NCBI GenBank assembly: GCA_963666465.1
Contig: OY762824.1
Span: 1,054,001 to 1,118,000 of the forward strand
Length of the DNA: 64,000 nucleotides
Direction of reading: 5' to 3'
From: VXYL01 sp963666465
GTDB lineage: Bacteria > Pseudomonadota > Gammaproteobacteria > Pseudomonadales > Azotimanducaceae
Part shown: one piece after another, positions 8,091 to 16,765 of the stretch
How positions within the stretch are numbered: position 1 is the first letter of the stretch
How the letters are laid out: each line of letters starts with the position of its first letter
Made by a program: the position numbers and the translations under genes
Notes under the pieces: generated by a model
Told to the model about the DNA's origin: nothing
The model's database searches: none
What the model saw: only the letters and a program-made list of their open reading frames with translations

Positions 8091-9749
8091 CTACGGTCGC
8101 AGCAGATCCTGATACTGCGAGAACCGAGTGTCTTGCCGCGTCGCCACCTCGATCACGCACACCTCGCCCTCGGCGTTGGCGCGGCGAGCCGCCTGCAGAG
8201 CCGGCGCGATTTCCGCAGCCCGGTTGACATGGATGGCCTTTGCGCCAAGCGCCTTCGCCACGCCAGCGTAGTCGCCGGACTGATTGCCGGCGCCGTAGCG
8301 CTGCATGGCCGTCGGCATCGACTTGTCGTAGCCGCCCATGGTGCGGTTGTTGATCACCACCGTGGTGATGGGGATTTCGCCCCGCACGGCGGTCTCGATC
8401 TCCAATCCGGTGTGGCCGAAGGCAAGGTCGCCCATGAAGTTCATGCAGAACTTCGACGGGTCCGCCACCTTCGCGCCCATGGCCAGCGGGATGCCGTAGC
8501 CCAAGTGCGTCGTCTTGCCCCAGCCGATGTAGCCCAGGGGGGCGGCCGCCTTGTAGAAGGGCATGATCTGGTCGCGGGGGTTGCCGGCGTCGTGCGTGAC
8601 CACGGCATCGGCGTGATCCACCGCCTGGTTGATCTCGTTGATGACCCGATACGGGTTGATGGGAGTCTCCTCGGAGTTGAGCAGCGGCGCCCAATCCGCC
8701 AGCCACTCTCGCCGGGTGGTGCGGATGTCCGTCAGCGTCTCCTGCGCCGTAGCGCGACCGCCCTCGCCCACCGTGGCCTTGAGTTCCTCGATCATCATCG
8801 CGAGGGTGAGCTTGGCGTCGCCCACCAAGCCAACGTCGATGGCGTAGTCCTTGTTGATGTCCTCCGGCGACACCGTGGACTGGATCATGAACTTGCCGTC
8901 CGGGATGGCGATGCCAAACGCCGTGCGCGTGAGTGCCGAGCCGATGGCAAACACCACGTCCGAAGCACCGAGCCACTTCCAGACGCCCTTCGGCGCTGTG
9001 CGGTTGGCGCTGCCGAGTGCCAGCGGGTGATCGTCCGGGAACGCGCTCTTGCCCTGCATGGTGGTGATGACGGGAATCTGCGCCAGTTCCGCGAAGGTCC
9101 TGAGCTCTTCGGCGGCGCCGGAATAGAGCACGCCCTGCCCTGCCCAAATCACCGGATTCCTGGCGCCGAGCAGCGCCCTGAGGGCATCCTTGACGTCGCC
9201 CGAACCGGGTGCATAGCGCATGGTCTTGGAGGGGCGATAGGCTTCGGCTGCACCCTCCGGGGCATCTCGCCCAAGCACGTCGCCGTGCAGTTCCACCAGC
9301 ACGGGGCCAGGCCGGCCTTGCTTCGCGGTGTGGAACGCACGCCGAATCTGGGTGGTGACGCGGTCGATGCGGTCGATGGAGATGGCCAGCTTGGTCACCG
9401 TCTCGTAGCTGCGGGCGGCGTGGAAGTTCGGCTGCACATCGTAGCCGCCGAGGCCGTGTCCGCCGGGCAGATACACCATCGGCACCGCCTCGCCCCAAGC
9501 CTGGGCGATGCCGCCGAAGGAGTTCTCGACACCGGGGCCCGACTGCGACGCGAACACGCCCACCGTCTCCCCGCGCTTTTGGCGGCTGAAGCCGTCGGCG
9601 GCATTGATGCCGCCCCGCTCCTGCCGAAACACCAGCGGCCGGATGCCCACCTTGGCGCAGGCCTCGATGAGCGGATTGGCCGGAAAGCATGGCATCCACT
9701 CCACGCCCTCCGCCTGCAGACAGCGCGCAACCAAGTCGTAGCCGTTCAT
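8091..9749 (-). CDS. Thiamine pyrophosphate-requiring enzyme (acetolactate synthase / decarboxylase family)
   Basis: 552 aa from MNGYDLVARCLQAEGVEW, with GGGGAGCAGGGGAC just upstream. It has the three-domain POX/AHAS layout: the N-terminal PYR domain with Glu44 in FRQERGGINAADGFSRQ (cofactor-activating Glu); a central Rossmann-like domain (NPVIWAGQGVLYSGA); a C-terminal PP domain with GDLAFGHTGLEIETA and VVINNRTMGGYD, the Mg-TPP motif with Leu in place of the usual second Gly. The substrate is unknown; lack of a small regulatory subunit gene nearby argues against biosynthetic acetolactate synthase. Oxalyl-CoA- or benzoylformate-type decarboxylases are alternatives. Confidence 0.82.
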   Translation of the reverse strand: MNGYDLVARCLQAEGVEWMPCFPANPLIEACAKVGIRPLVFRQERGGINAADGFSRQKRGETVGVFASQSGPGVENSFGGIAQAWGEAVPMVYLPGGHGLGGYDVQPNFHAARSYETVTKLAISIDRIDRVTTQIRRAFHTAKQGRPGPVLVELHGDVLGRDAPEGAAEAYRPSKTMRYAPGSGDVKDALRALLGARNPVIWAGQGVLYSGAAEELRTFAELAQIPVITTMQGKSAFPDDHPLALGSANRTAPKGVWKWLGASDVVFAIGSALTRTAFGIAIPDGKFMIQSTVSPEDINKDYAIDVGLVGDAKLTLAMMIEELKATVGEGGRATAQETLTDIRTTRREWLADWAPLLNSEETPINPYRVINEINQAVDHADAVVTHDAGNPRDQIMPFYKAAAPLGYIGWGKTTHLGYGIPLAMGAKVADPSKFCMNFMGDLAFGHTGLEIETAVRGEIPITTVVINNRTMGGYDKSMPTAMQRYGAGNQSGDYAGVAKALGAKAIHVNRAAEIAPALQAARRANAEGEVCVIEVATRQDTRFSQYQDLLRP

Positions 9750-10088
9750 GTGTCCCCTGCTCCCCCCGGATCGGTCAGCGAAAGCCGCGAAGCCTATCAG
9801 TCGAAGCCGCACCGGCACAACGCCGGTTTCCGCGATCCCATCACGCCGGACTGCGACATCCGGAACCCATATAAAGGCACCGTGTACGGAGGCAGGCTCT
9901 GAGAAGCCCCACTGAAAGCAGGCTCCACAGACCGACGGCCCGCCGGCCGTAGCCGGTTCATGCACGAATCTTGTCCGGTCCGGTGTGTGCGACGCTGATG
10001 CCCCGTGTGGTGTGGACGCAAGCATCAATCCCCACCCCCGAAGGCATGGCTGTGCACCATGTCGAGGGGGCCGGAGCGAGTACGCCAG

Positions 10089-10148
10089 GACGGCTTGGGC
10101 TGGGGCAGGAAGCGTTGCCGAAAGCAACGGTTCTTGTGGCGCTGGCTT
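10089..10148 (+). repeat. Dispersed repeat P2, copy without P1
   Basis: This copy sits in the 526-nt gap between the divergent TPP-enzyme and hisI genes and keeps the P2 order (GACGGCTTGGGCTGGGG, hairpin, GGTTCTTGTGGCGC). One base of the loop is lost (GTTGCCGAAAGCAAC), weakening the stem. The P1 palindrome is absent. The rest of the gap (9750-10275) shows no gene; it must carry the promoters for both directions. Confidence 0.8.
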
Positions 10149-10275
10149 CGCCGTCAGACACCAATGAGAATTGCTGAGTCAGGGGATCAAGGCTTTCCCT
10201 CCACCCCGATTCCCTATAGGATGCGCCGCCTTCGATTCCATGCGACTCGCCAAACAGCCCAACCCAGCCAGGAAC

Positions 10276-10659
10276 ATGGACGGACCGGATTTCCAGAAGT
10301 CAGCCCTCATCCCCACCATCGCCCAGGATGCCGCGAGCGGCACGGTGTTGATGCTGGCCTACATGAATGCCGAATCCTACGCCGAGACGCTGCGCACGCG
10401 GCGTGTGTGCTACTACAGCCGCAGCCGCCGCAAGCTGTGGCGGAAGGGCGAGGAGAGCGGCAACGTGCAGCATCTGAAGCACCTCTACTACGACTGCGAC
10501 GCCGACACTTTGCTGGTGAAGGTGGAGCAGGTGGGCGGTGCCGCCTGCCATGAAGGCTACGAAAGCTGCTTCTTCCGCGAGGTGGACCCCGACACGGCGA
10601 CGGCAACCGTGATCGCCGAGCGGGTGTTTGATCCGGCCGAGGTGTACGGCCGCAGCTAA
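10276..10659 (+). CDS. hisI: Phosphoribosyl-AMP cyclohydrolase
   Basis: 127 aa from MDGPDFQKSALIPTIAQD, with AGGA just upstream; in-frame ATGs at 10240 and 10171 would add residues not seen in the family. It opens the purine ring of PR-AMP in histidine synthesis. LMLAYMNAESYAETL, CYYSRSRRKLWRKGEESGN and the zinc/Mg signature CDADTLLVKVEQ...GAACHEGYESCFFR (Cys-x-Asp, CH, C) are all intact. There is no fused HisE domain. It precedes hisG by 65 nt, so the two probably share a transcript. Confidence 0.93.
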   Translation: MDGPDFQKSALIPTIAQDAASGTVLMLAYMNAESYAETLRTRRVCYYSRSRRKLWRKGEESGNVQHLKHLYYDCDADTLLVKVEQVGGAACHEGYESCFFREVDPDTATATVIAERVFDPAEVYGRS

Positions 10660-10724
10660 GCGCCGCCCGCATCGGCGGGCGCAGTCGACACGCTTCCGAA
10701 ACTCGAACCACCAGCAGGGCCGCC

Positions 10725-11600
10725 ATGAGCAATCTGTTGAAACTCGGCATTCCGGCAGGAAGCCTGCAAGAGTCCACCGCGGACCTGTTGCGCCGCGCCG
10801 GCTACGTCATCACGTTTTCGAGCCGCTCCTATTTCCCCGAAATCGACGACCCGGAGATCGACTGCATGCTGGTGCGGGCGCAGGAAATGGCGCGCTATGT
10901 GGAGCAGGGCGTGCTGGACGCCGGCATCACCGGCCACGACTGGGTGGTGGAGACGGGTGCGGATGTCGAGGAACTGGCGGACTTCCTGTTCGCCAAGGTG
11001 ACCCGCCGCCCCTCCCGCTGGGTGCTGTGCGTGCCAAGCGACTCCGACGTGCAATCGGCGGCGGACCTTCAAGGCAAGCGCATCGCCACCGAAGTGGTGA
11101 ATCTCACGAACCAGTACCTGGCCCGCCACGGCGTCAGCGCCGAGGTGGAGTTCTCCTGGGGCGCCACCGAGGTCAAGCCGCCGCGGCTGGCCGACGCCAT
11201 CGTCGAGGTGACCGAGACCGGTAGTTCCCTGCGCGCCAACAACCTGCGCATCGTCGATGAGGTGCTCGCCAGCACGCCGCGCCTGATCGCCAACCGCGAG
11301 GCGCTCACCCGGCCCTGGATTCGCACCAAGCTCGACAACATCGCCTTGATGCTGCGCTCGTGCCTGGCCGCCGAGGGGCGGGTGGGGCTGATGATGAACG
11401 TTCGGGCGGCGGACTTGGAGAAGGTGACGTCCATCCTGCCGGCGATGCGCAACCCCACCATCTCGCACCTCTCGGACCCGGACTGGCTGGCGCTCAACAC
11501 CATCATCGACGAAACCACCGTGCGCACCATCGTGCCGGCGCTGAAGCAGGCCGGTGCGACGGGCATCATCGAGCATCCGATCAACAAGGTGATCGAATGA
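10725..11600 (+). CDS. hisG: ATP phosphoribosyltransferase, long form
   Basis: 291 aa, the hexameric HisG_L form with a C-terminal ACT-like regulatory domain, so no HisZ is needed. LKLGIPAGSLQESTADLLRR opens the catalytic domain; DAGITGHDWVVE and the PRPP loop region near VEVTETGSSLRANNLR follow; residues from about 215 (CLAAEGRVGLMMNVRAADLE) form the histidine-sensing domain ending IEHPINKVIE. It commits ATP and PRPP to histidine synthesis. Its stop overlaps the next gene's ATG (ATGA), implying translational coupling. Confidence 0.94.
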   Translation: MSNLLKLGIPAGSLQESTADLLRRAGYVITFSSRSYFPEIDDPEIDCMLVRAQEMARYVEQGVLDAGITGHDWVVETGADVEELADFLFAKVTRRPSRWVLCVPSDSDVQSAADLQGKRIATEVVNLTNQYLARHGVSAEVEFSWGATEVKPPRLADAIVEVTETGSSLRANNLRIVDEVLASTPRLIANREALTRPWIRTKLDNIALMLRSCLAAEGRVGLMMNVRAADLEKVTSILPAMRNPTISHLSDPDWLALNTIIDETTVRTIVPALKQAGATGIIEHPINKVIE

Positions 11601-13069
11601 TCGAACGCCTCGAAGCCGGCGCCACCGTACTGTCGCCAGACGGCGCGGCCTTCGCCGTGGACGAGGAGTTGGCCGCGTCTTTCGAGCCCGGCGACCGGCT
11701 GGTGGCAACGCGGCAAGCGGGGCTCATGCGCATTCCCGCCGAGCAAGCGCGCCGAGCCGACGAGGCGGTGACGGCGGCGAGCGGCGCCTTCGGGACCATG
11801 AACGCGGTGACCGACGGAGCCATCGTCGAGTTCTATGCCGAGGCTTCTGCCCGGCTGGAGGACGATGCGGTCTGGGGCGCCATCGCCGAAGTCAACGCCG
11901 AGGATGTCCGGCAGGCCCAGGGACGCGGTCGCTCCACCACCCGGCTTGCAGTGTCGGATTCCATGCGCGGCAAGATGATCGACGGACTGCGCGGCTGGGC
12001 GGCCATGCCCTCGCCCCGCGGCTCGGTGCTCGAAACCATCCCCAGAGACGGCTTCCGTGTGGAACTGGTGGGCGCCGCGCTAGGCCCCGTGGCGTTCGTG
12101 TTCGAGGGGCGCCCGAATGTGCTGGCAGACGCCTGCGGCGTGCTGCGCGGCGGCAACACGGTGGTCTTTCGCATCGGCTCGGACGCACTCGCCACCGCCC
12201 AGGCCATCATGCAGGGCGTCATTCGGCCGGCGCTCGTCGCTGCCGGGTTGCCTTCCGGCGCCGTGTCACTGGTGGACAGTGCCGCCCACGCCGCCGGCTG
12301 GGCGCTCTTCCTCGATCCCCGCCTGGCCCTGGCGGTGGCGCGAGGCTCCGGAGCTGCGGTGGAACTCCTGGGCGCCCTGGCCCGAAGCGCCGGCACGCCG
12401 GTGAGCCTGCACGGCACGGGGGGGGCATGGATGGTGGTATCCGAGTCCGCCTCGCGGGCGACCTTGCACGATGCCGTGCTCCGGTCGCTGGACCGCAAGG
12501 TGTGCAACACGCTCAACACCTGTTGTGTGCTGGGGGGGCGGCCGCAGGAGCACGTCGCCACGGTGCTGGATGCGCTGGACGCCGCCGGCGAAGCTCGCGG
12601 GCGGTCCTTCCGCCTGCACGTGGCGGATGGGTACCGCCATCTGGTGCCGGAAGCCATGTTCACGACCCCGGTACAGGTGATGCGCGCCGAAGGGCAAGTC
12701 ACGGAAATGCAGGCCGACATATTGGCCACCGATCGGCTAGGCCACGAGTGGGAGTGGGAGGAGACGCCCGAAATCACCCTCACCGCCGCCGCCACACTGG
12801 ACGAGGCGGTGGCCGCATTCAACACTCAAAGCCCACGCCTGGTGGGCACGTTGGTTTCCGACAACGACGCCGAACAGGACCGCTTCTGGCGCACTCTGGA
12901 AGCCCCTTTCGTCGGCGACGGCCACACCCGCTGGGTCGATGGCCAGTACGCCTTCGGCAAACCGGAACTGGGGCTCTCGAACTGGCAGGGAGGGCGCCTG
13001 TTCGCCCGCGGCGGCGTCCTGACTGGAGACAGCGTGTTCACCGTCCGAACGCGCTACATCACGACGTGA
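11597..13069 (+). CDS. Aldehyde dehydrogenase of the ProA (glutamate-5-semialdehyde dehydrogenase) type, coupled to hisG
   Basis: 490 aa. ProA-like signatures: LGPVAFVFEGRPNVLADACG (about 162-181), LRGGNTVVFRIGSDAL, and RKVCNTLNTCCVL, where Cys303 aligns with the ProA catalytic Cys. It is some 70 residues longer than ProA (~415 aa), with an unmatched N-terminal stretch. The 4-nt overlap with hisG and the hisI neighbour put it in a histidine operon where hisD would be expected, yet it lacks HisD motifs. Two readings: proline-pathway ProA recruited into this operon, or an aldehyde dehydrogenase with a histidine-related task. No proB is in the window. Confidence 0.75.
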   Translation: MIERLEAGATVLSPDGAAFAVDEELAASFEPGDRLVATRQAGLMRIPAEQARRADEAVTAASGAFGTMNAVTDGAIVEFYAEASARLEDDAVWGAIAEVNAEDVRQAQGRGRSTTRLAVSDSMRGKMIDGLRGWAAMPSPRGSVLETIPRDGFRVELVGAALGPVAFVFEGRPNVLADACGVLRGGNTVVFRIGSDALATAQAIMQGVIRPALVAAGLPSGAVSLVDSAAHAAGWALFLDPRLALAVARGSGAAVELLGALARSAGTPVSLHGTGGAWMVVSESASRATLHDAVLRSLDRKVCNTLNTCCVLGGRPQEHVATVLDALDAAGEARGRSFRLHVADGYRHLVPEAMFTTPVQVMRAEGQVTEMQADILATDRLGHEWEWEETPEITLTAAATLDEAVAAFNTQSPRLVGTLVSDNDAEQDRFWRTLEAPFVGDGHTRWVDGQYAFGKPELGLSNWQGGRLFARGGVLTGDSVFTVRTRYITT

Positions 13070-13329
13070 GCGGCGGCATGCTGCTCCCGTTGAAGGAGGG
13101 ACGCGCGCCACCGGTTCCTCTCTCACTGCCCTGACACATGGGGCCAACAACGCGCCGCAAGTCCGGCCCCTCCGAAGAAAGCTGCCAGGCCTTCTTTCGG
13201 GGTAGGGCAGGCCAGGCCAACGCACTCGAACGGCTCCCGAACTTGGCTCCTGCCAAACCATTTCCCCGCCCCCAAACGACTGAACGACCGAGTCCCGCCC
13301 CGCCACCACCCACCGCAAAGGCAATCGTC

Positions 13330-13466
13330 ATGCACCGCAAGCCATCCCGCGCTCTCGCATCGCTCCTCGCCATCGTAGCCCCCGCCTCCCTCGCAGCCGC
13401 CAGCATCGAGCGTGAGTTCGCCGTATCGGCCGGCGGCCGCCTCGTCGTCGAGGCGGATGCCTGGCA
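13330..13466 (+). pseudogene. 5' fragment of a secreted DUF4097-like (adhesin-type beta-repeat) gene
   Basis: From ATG 13330 the frame encodes a clean signal peptide (MHRKPSRALASLLAIVAPAS, cleavage after LAAA) followed by IEREFAVSAGGRLVVEAD, the usual opening of DUF4097 beta-helix proteins. The similarity stops within about 45 residues, exactly where the converging fumarase gene begins at 13468, after which the frame only reads the fumarase antisense. This is best read as a gene truncated by a rearrangement whose breakpoint is at the fumarase 3' end. The gap upstream (13070-13329) also carries a repeat of the 'CCCTCCGAAGAAAGC' kind at about 13167-13205. Confidence 0.55.
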
Positions 13467-13467
13467 C

Positions 13468-15054
13468 TCAGGCCACCTCGACTGTCTCCAGGCGTTCGGC
13501 GATTTTGCCGGCCCACTCGGCGGGGCCGAGTTGATGGGTGGAGCGGCCGGTGGAATCCACGGCGACCGTCACCGGCATGTCGCGGACCTCGAATTCGTAG
13601 ATGGCCTCCATGCCCAGATCTTCGAAGGCCACCAGGCGAGAGGCGGTGATGGCCTTGGCGACGAGGTAGGCGGCGCCGCCGACGGCGATCAGGGAGACCG
13701 CCTCGTTGTCGCGGATCGCCTCGATGGCTTCCGGGCCGCGTTCGGCCTTGCCGATCATGCCGAGCAGACCGGCTCGTTCGAGCAGAGCACGGGTGAACTT
13801 GTCCATGCGGGTTGCGGTGGTGGGGCCAGCCGGGCCAACCACTTCGTCGCCCACGGGGTCCACCGGGCCAACGTAATAGATGAAGCGGCCTTGGAAGTCC
13901 ACCGGCAGGGGATCGCCTCGTTCGATCATCTCCACCAGGCGCCGGTGGGCGGCATCGCGACCGGTCAGGAGCTTGCCGGAGAGCAGGAGGGTGTCGCCAG
14001 CCTTCCAGGTGGAAGTTTCCTGTCGGCTGATGCCATCGAGACTTACGCGACGAACATCGTCGCCTAGCTCGAAGTCGATGTCGGGCCAATCGGCGAGGTC
14101 CGGCGGCTCGAACGTCGCCGGGCCGGCGCCGTCAAGCTCGAAGCGCAGATGCCGGGTGGCGCTGCAGTTGGGGATCACCGCCACCGGCTTGTTGGCGGCG
14201 TGGGTGGGGTACTCCCTCACCTTCACGTCCAGCACGGTGGTCAGGCCGCCCAGGCCCTGGGCGCCGATGCCGAGCGCGTTGACGCGGTTGAAGAGGTCGA
14301 GGCGAAGCTCTTCGGCACGGTTCGAGGGCCCGCGCTGCTGCAGCTCGTGCATGTCGATGGGCGCCATCATCGCTTCCTTGGCGAGCAGCATGGCCTTTTC
14401 CGGCGTGCCGCCGATGCCGACGCCGAGAATGCCGGGTGGGCACCAGCCGGCACCCATTTCCGGCACCACGCCAACGATCCAATCGGCCACCGAGTCCGAC
14501 GGATTCAGCATCTTGAACTTTGCCTTGGCCTCGCTGCCGCCGCCCTTGGCAGCCACTTCCACGGTGAGCCGGTCGCCAGGAACGATGCGGGTGTGGATCA
14601 CCGCCGGCGTGTTGTCGCCGGTGTTGGCGCGGGCGCCGTTCGGCTCGTCGAGCACCGAGGCACGAAGCACGTTGTCGGGATGCGTGAATCCCCGCCTGAC
14701 ACCCTCGTTGACCATCTCCTCGACGCTCATGGTCGCGTCCCACGACACGTCCATGCCAACTTCCAGAAAGACGATGACAATGCCCGTGTCCTGGCAGATG
14801 GGACGCTTGCCCAAGGCGCACATGCGCGAGTTGACGAGCACCTGCGTCAGCGCCGCCTTTGCCGCCGGCGACTCCTCCCGCTCCCATGCCGCCGCCATCG
14901 CGCGGATGAAGTCCGGCGGATGGTAGTAGGAGATGTACTGCAGCGCGTCGGCGACGCTGGCGATCAGGTCGTCTTCACGGATGACTGTCGCGGCGCCGAG
15001 ACTCAACGGATCAAGCTCCAAGCCATGTGCGTAGTGCGGCCCCTCCCCAATCAT
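13468..15054 (-). CDS. fumA: Fumarate hydratase, class I (iron-sulfur)
   Basis: 528 aa from MIGEGPHYAHGLELDP; 21 more open codons upstream look non-native. FIRAMAAAWEREESP and RMCALGKRPICQDTGIVIVF carry the first cluster region, GVVPEMGAGWCPPGILGVGIGG the second, and NCSATRHLRFELDGAGP the loop before the C-terminal FumA domain (LSGKLLTGRDAAHRRLVEM, YYVGPVDPVGDEVVGPAGPTTATRMD). Single polypeptide with both the alpha and beta domains, as in E. coli FumA/FumB. It interconverts fumarate and malate in the TCA cycle. A decayed copy of its central part lies at 26.6 kb. The gene converges on a truncated secreted-protein gene. Confidence 0.92.
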   Translation of the reverse strand: MIGEGPHYAHGLELDPLSLGAATVIREDDLIASVADALQYISYYHPPDFIRAMAAAWEREESPAAKAALTQVLVNSRMCALGKRPICQDTGIVIVFLEVGMDVSWDATMSVEEMVNEGVRRGFTHPDNVLRASVLDEPNGARANTGDNTPAVIHTRIVPGDRLTVEVAAKGGGSEAKAKFKMLNPSDSVADWIVGVVPEMGAGWCPPGILGVGIGGTPEKAMLLAKEAMMAPIDMHELQQRGPSNRAEELRLDLFNRVNALGIGAQGLGGLTTVLDVKVREYPTHAANKPVAVIPNCSATRHLRFELDGAGPATFEPPDLADWPDIDFELGDDVRRVSLDGISRQETSTWKAGDTLLLSGKLLTGRDAAHRRLVEMIERGDPLPVDFQGRFIYYVGPVDPVGDEVVGPAGPTTATRMDKFTRALLERAGLLGMIGKAERGPEAIEAIRDNEAVSLIAVGGAAYLVAKAITASRLVAFEDLGMEAIYEFEVRDMPVTVAVDSTGRSTHQLGPAEWAGKIAERLETVEVA

Positions 15055-15125
15055 TCCCCTTGGCGAGTCGCCATGGGTTCTGCGGTGGGGGGCAGGCCGC
15101 TCCGGGAACTCGCCCAAGCGAGAGC

Positions 15126-15545
15126 CTATTGCCGTCGCAGCCGGTATTCACGCCCCCAGGTGCCCTGCACGCCGCCGGTGCCTCCGCCGGACTCCAGGTC
15201 GGTGCCGTAGGGCGACTTGACCTCCACCGTGTTGCGCGATGCCCAGTCGAGTCGAATCCGCCCGGCGCGGGCGGTGCGGTCGCCGGTCACCATCAGGGTG
15301 CCCCGTTGCTTGCGTACCTTGCGCGCCTCCATCGGCTGCTCATACTCGTACTCCAGCTCCGGCGAGATGACGAGCGTGACGACATCGCCGCCGGAAACCG
15401 TGGTGTTGTATTGCCCCGGGAAGAGCGCCTTGTGCGCGGCTGTGGGCTCGATGCCTTGTGGGCCCGTGGCGCCGCAGGCAACAAGAAGCAGCGCCGCGCC
15501 GGCGGCCAGCAACGTCTTCGCGGATCGGTTGGCGAACCTGAACAT
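15126..15545 (-). CDS. Small outer-membrane-type lipoprotein, function unknown
   Basis: 139 aa with a textbook lipoprotein signal: FRFANRSAKTLLAAGAALLL then the lipobox LVAC (lipid-bearing Cys near residue 24) and GATGPQG. Ser/Gly rather than Asp follows the Cys, favouring the outer membrane. The mature part is beta-rich (TLVISPELEYEYEQP, GTLMVTGDRTARAGRIRLDW) and ends in a Gly-rich tail and YRLRRQ. No family was recognised. It sits 70 nt upstream of the start of the fumarase gene, same strand; co-transcription is possible. Confidence 0.75.
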   Translation of the reverse strand: MFRFANRSAKTLLAAGAALLLVACGATGPQGIEPTAAHKALFPGQYNTTVSGGDVVTLVISPELEYEYEQPMEARKVRKQRGTLMVTGDRTARAGRIRLDWASRNTVEVKSPYGTDLESGGGTGGVQGTWGREYRLRRQ

Positions 15546-15946
15546 GAGACCGTTCCCCCTCTTTCAGTTTGCTCAGTTTGCTCAGTTTGGCCGGTTGATG
15601 CATGTTGACCAGCAAGTGCGAGCATCGTCAAGCGAGGGCGATGTGTCAACACGAACATGCCGAGGACTGCGAAGCGGGGGCGTCCGGAGGATGCCAGGAC
15701 CGGAACCCACGCCAACGAAACGCCCCAAGTTGGGGGGAGTTCTTGCGGAGACCATTGCGCAGCCTGCCCCCTCCGAAAAAGCCTTGCGGCGTCTTCGACT
15801 CCCCCAAGGGGGAATCATGTGTGGGGTGGTTTGGACATGGGAAATCTCGCGGCATACGGAACCCGCCGGATGGGGCGCCTACCCATGCCGGCAATCGGGT
15901 TACACTCCGGCAGTCGAGGAGTGCCTTGGAGGGGAGGCAAGACCAA
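15546..15946. other. Intergenic region with short tandem and palindromic repeats
   Basis: Between the divergent lipoprotein and hydrolase genes no gene is seen. At about 15563-15592 the nonamer AGTTTGCTC is repeated in tandem (three near copies), just upstream of the lipoprotein start on the minus strand. At about 15766-15817 lies a dispersed R4 repeat (CCCCCTCCGAAAAAGCC...GACTCCCCCAAGGGGGA). Promoters for both genes must lie here but were not resolved. Confidence 0.55.
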
Positions 15947-16732
15947 GTGCCCGAAACCGTTTCCTATGCCGAACGGGAGTTCGCGCTCGCCACCGGGCGC
16001 GTGAAGTATCTCGAACAAGGCCAAGGCACACCCGTCGTCGTGCTGCACCACAGCTGGGGAAGCCCAGGCTGGCTGACGTTCCACGAGCGGCTGGCCGAGG
16101 CACATCGCGTGATCGCCCCCGACATGCCCGGCTGGGGCGGCTCGGAACGCCCGGCGTGGGCGCGGGAGCCCCGCGACATCGCCGTTCTCATGGGGCGCGT
16201 GCTCGATGGCCTGGACCTCCAGGACGTGAAGCTGGTCGGCCTCGGCTTCGGCGGCTACGTGGCGGCGGAACTCACCACCATGAACCCGTCCCGGATCGGC
16301 GCACTGACGCTGATCGGCGCCGCCGGCCTCAAGCCTGACGAAGGCGAGATCACCGACCAGATGATGCTCTCCCATCGCGCCTACATCGAGCAGAGCTTCC
16401 GCGACCACGACACCTACGCGCGCTTCCTGGGCGACGAGGCGCCACCGGAGGAAGTGCGCCAGCTCTGGGACTTCTCCCGCGAGATGACCGCCCGCGTCAC
16501 CTGGAAGCCCTACATGTTCAACCGCCGACTCGCGCCGCTGCTGCCGGACGTCAAGGTGCCCACGCTCCTCATCTGGGGCGAGCAGGACAGCATCGTGCCG
16601 CTCGCCTGCGCCCGGCAGTTCGAGTCCGGGATTCCAGGGGCGAGGCTGGAGGTCGTCGCAGACGCCGGCCACGTCGTGGAAATCGAGCAACCGGAGCAAA
16701 CCGCCGCTTTCATCGCCGGGTTCCCCGGCTAG
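15947..16732 (+). CDS. Alpha/beta-fold hydrolase lacking the nucleophile serine
   Basis: 261 aa from GTG 15947, placed 9 nt after GGGGAGG. It has the alpha/beta hydrolase core: VVVLHHSWGSPG (oxyanion region), APDMPGWGGSERP, the nucleophile elbow, TLLIWGEQDSIVP (acid) and DAGHVVEIEQPE (His). The elbow reads VGLGFGGYVAAEL, i.e. G-x-Gly-x-G, so position 100 is Gly, not Ser/Cys/Asp. Either catalysis is lost or it is Ser-independent. It lies 33 nt before a luciferase-like monooxygenase gene on the same strand; the two likely form an operon degrading one substrate. Confidence 0.8.
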   Translation: MPETVSYAEREFALATGRVKYLEQGQGTPVVVLHHSWGSPGWLTFHERLAEAHRVIAPDMPGWGGSERPAWAREPRDIAVLMGRVLDGLDLQDVKLVGLGFGGYVAAELTTMNPSRIGALTLIGAAGLKPDEGEITDQMMLSHRAYIEQSFRDHDTYARFLGDEAPPEEVRQLWDFSREMTARVTWKPYMFNRRLAPLLPDVKVPTLLIWGEQDSIVPLACARQFESGIPGARLEVVADAGHVVEIEQPEQTAAFIAGFPG

Positions 16733-16765
16733 GTCAGGCGAGGCAAAGCCAAGGAGAAGTCCATC

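Noticed and set aside
11597..13069. Histidinol dehydrogenase (hisD), expected after hisG
   Set aside because: The motifs (EGRPNVLADACG, KVCN catalytic Cys) are those of ProA-type aldehyde dehydrogenases; HisD zinc ligands and motifs are absent.
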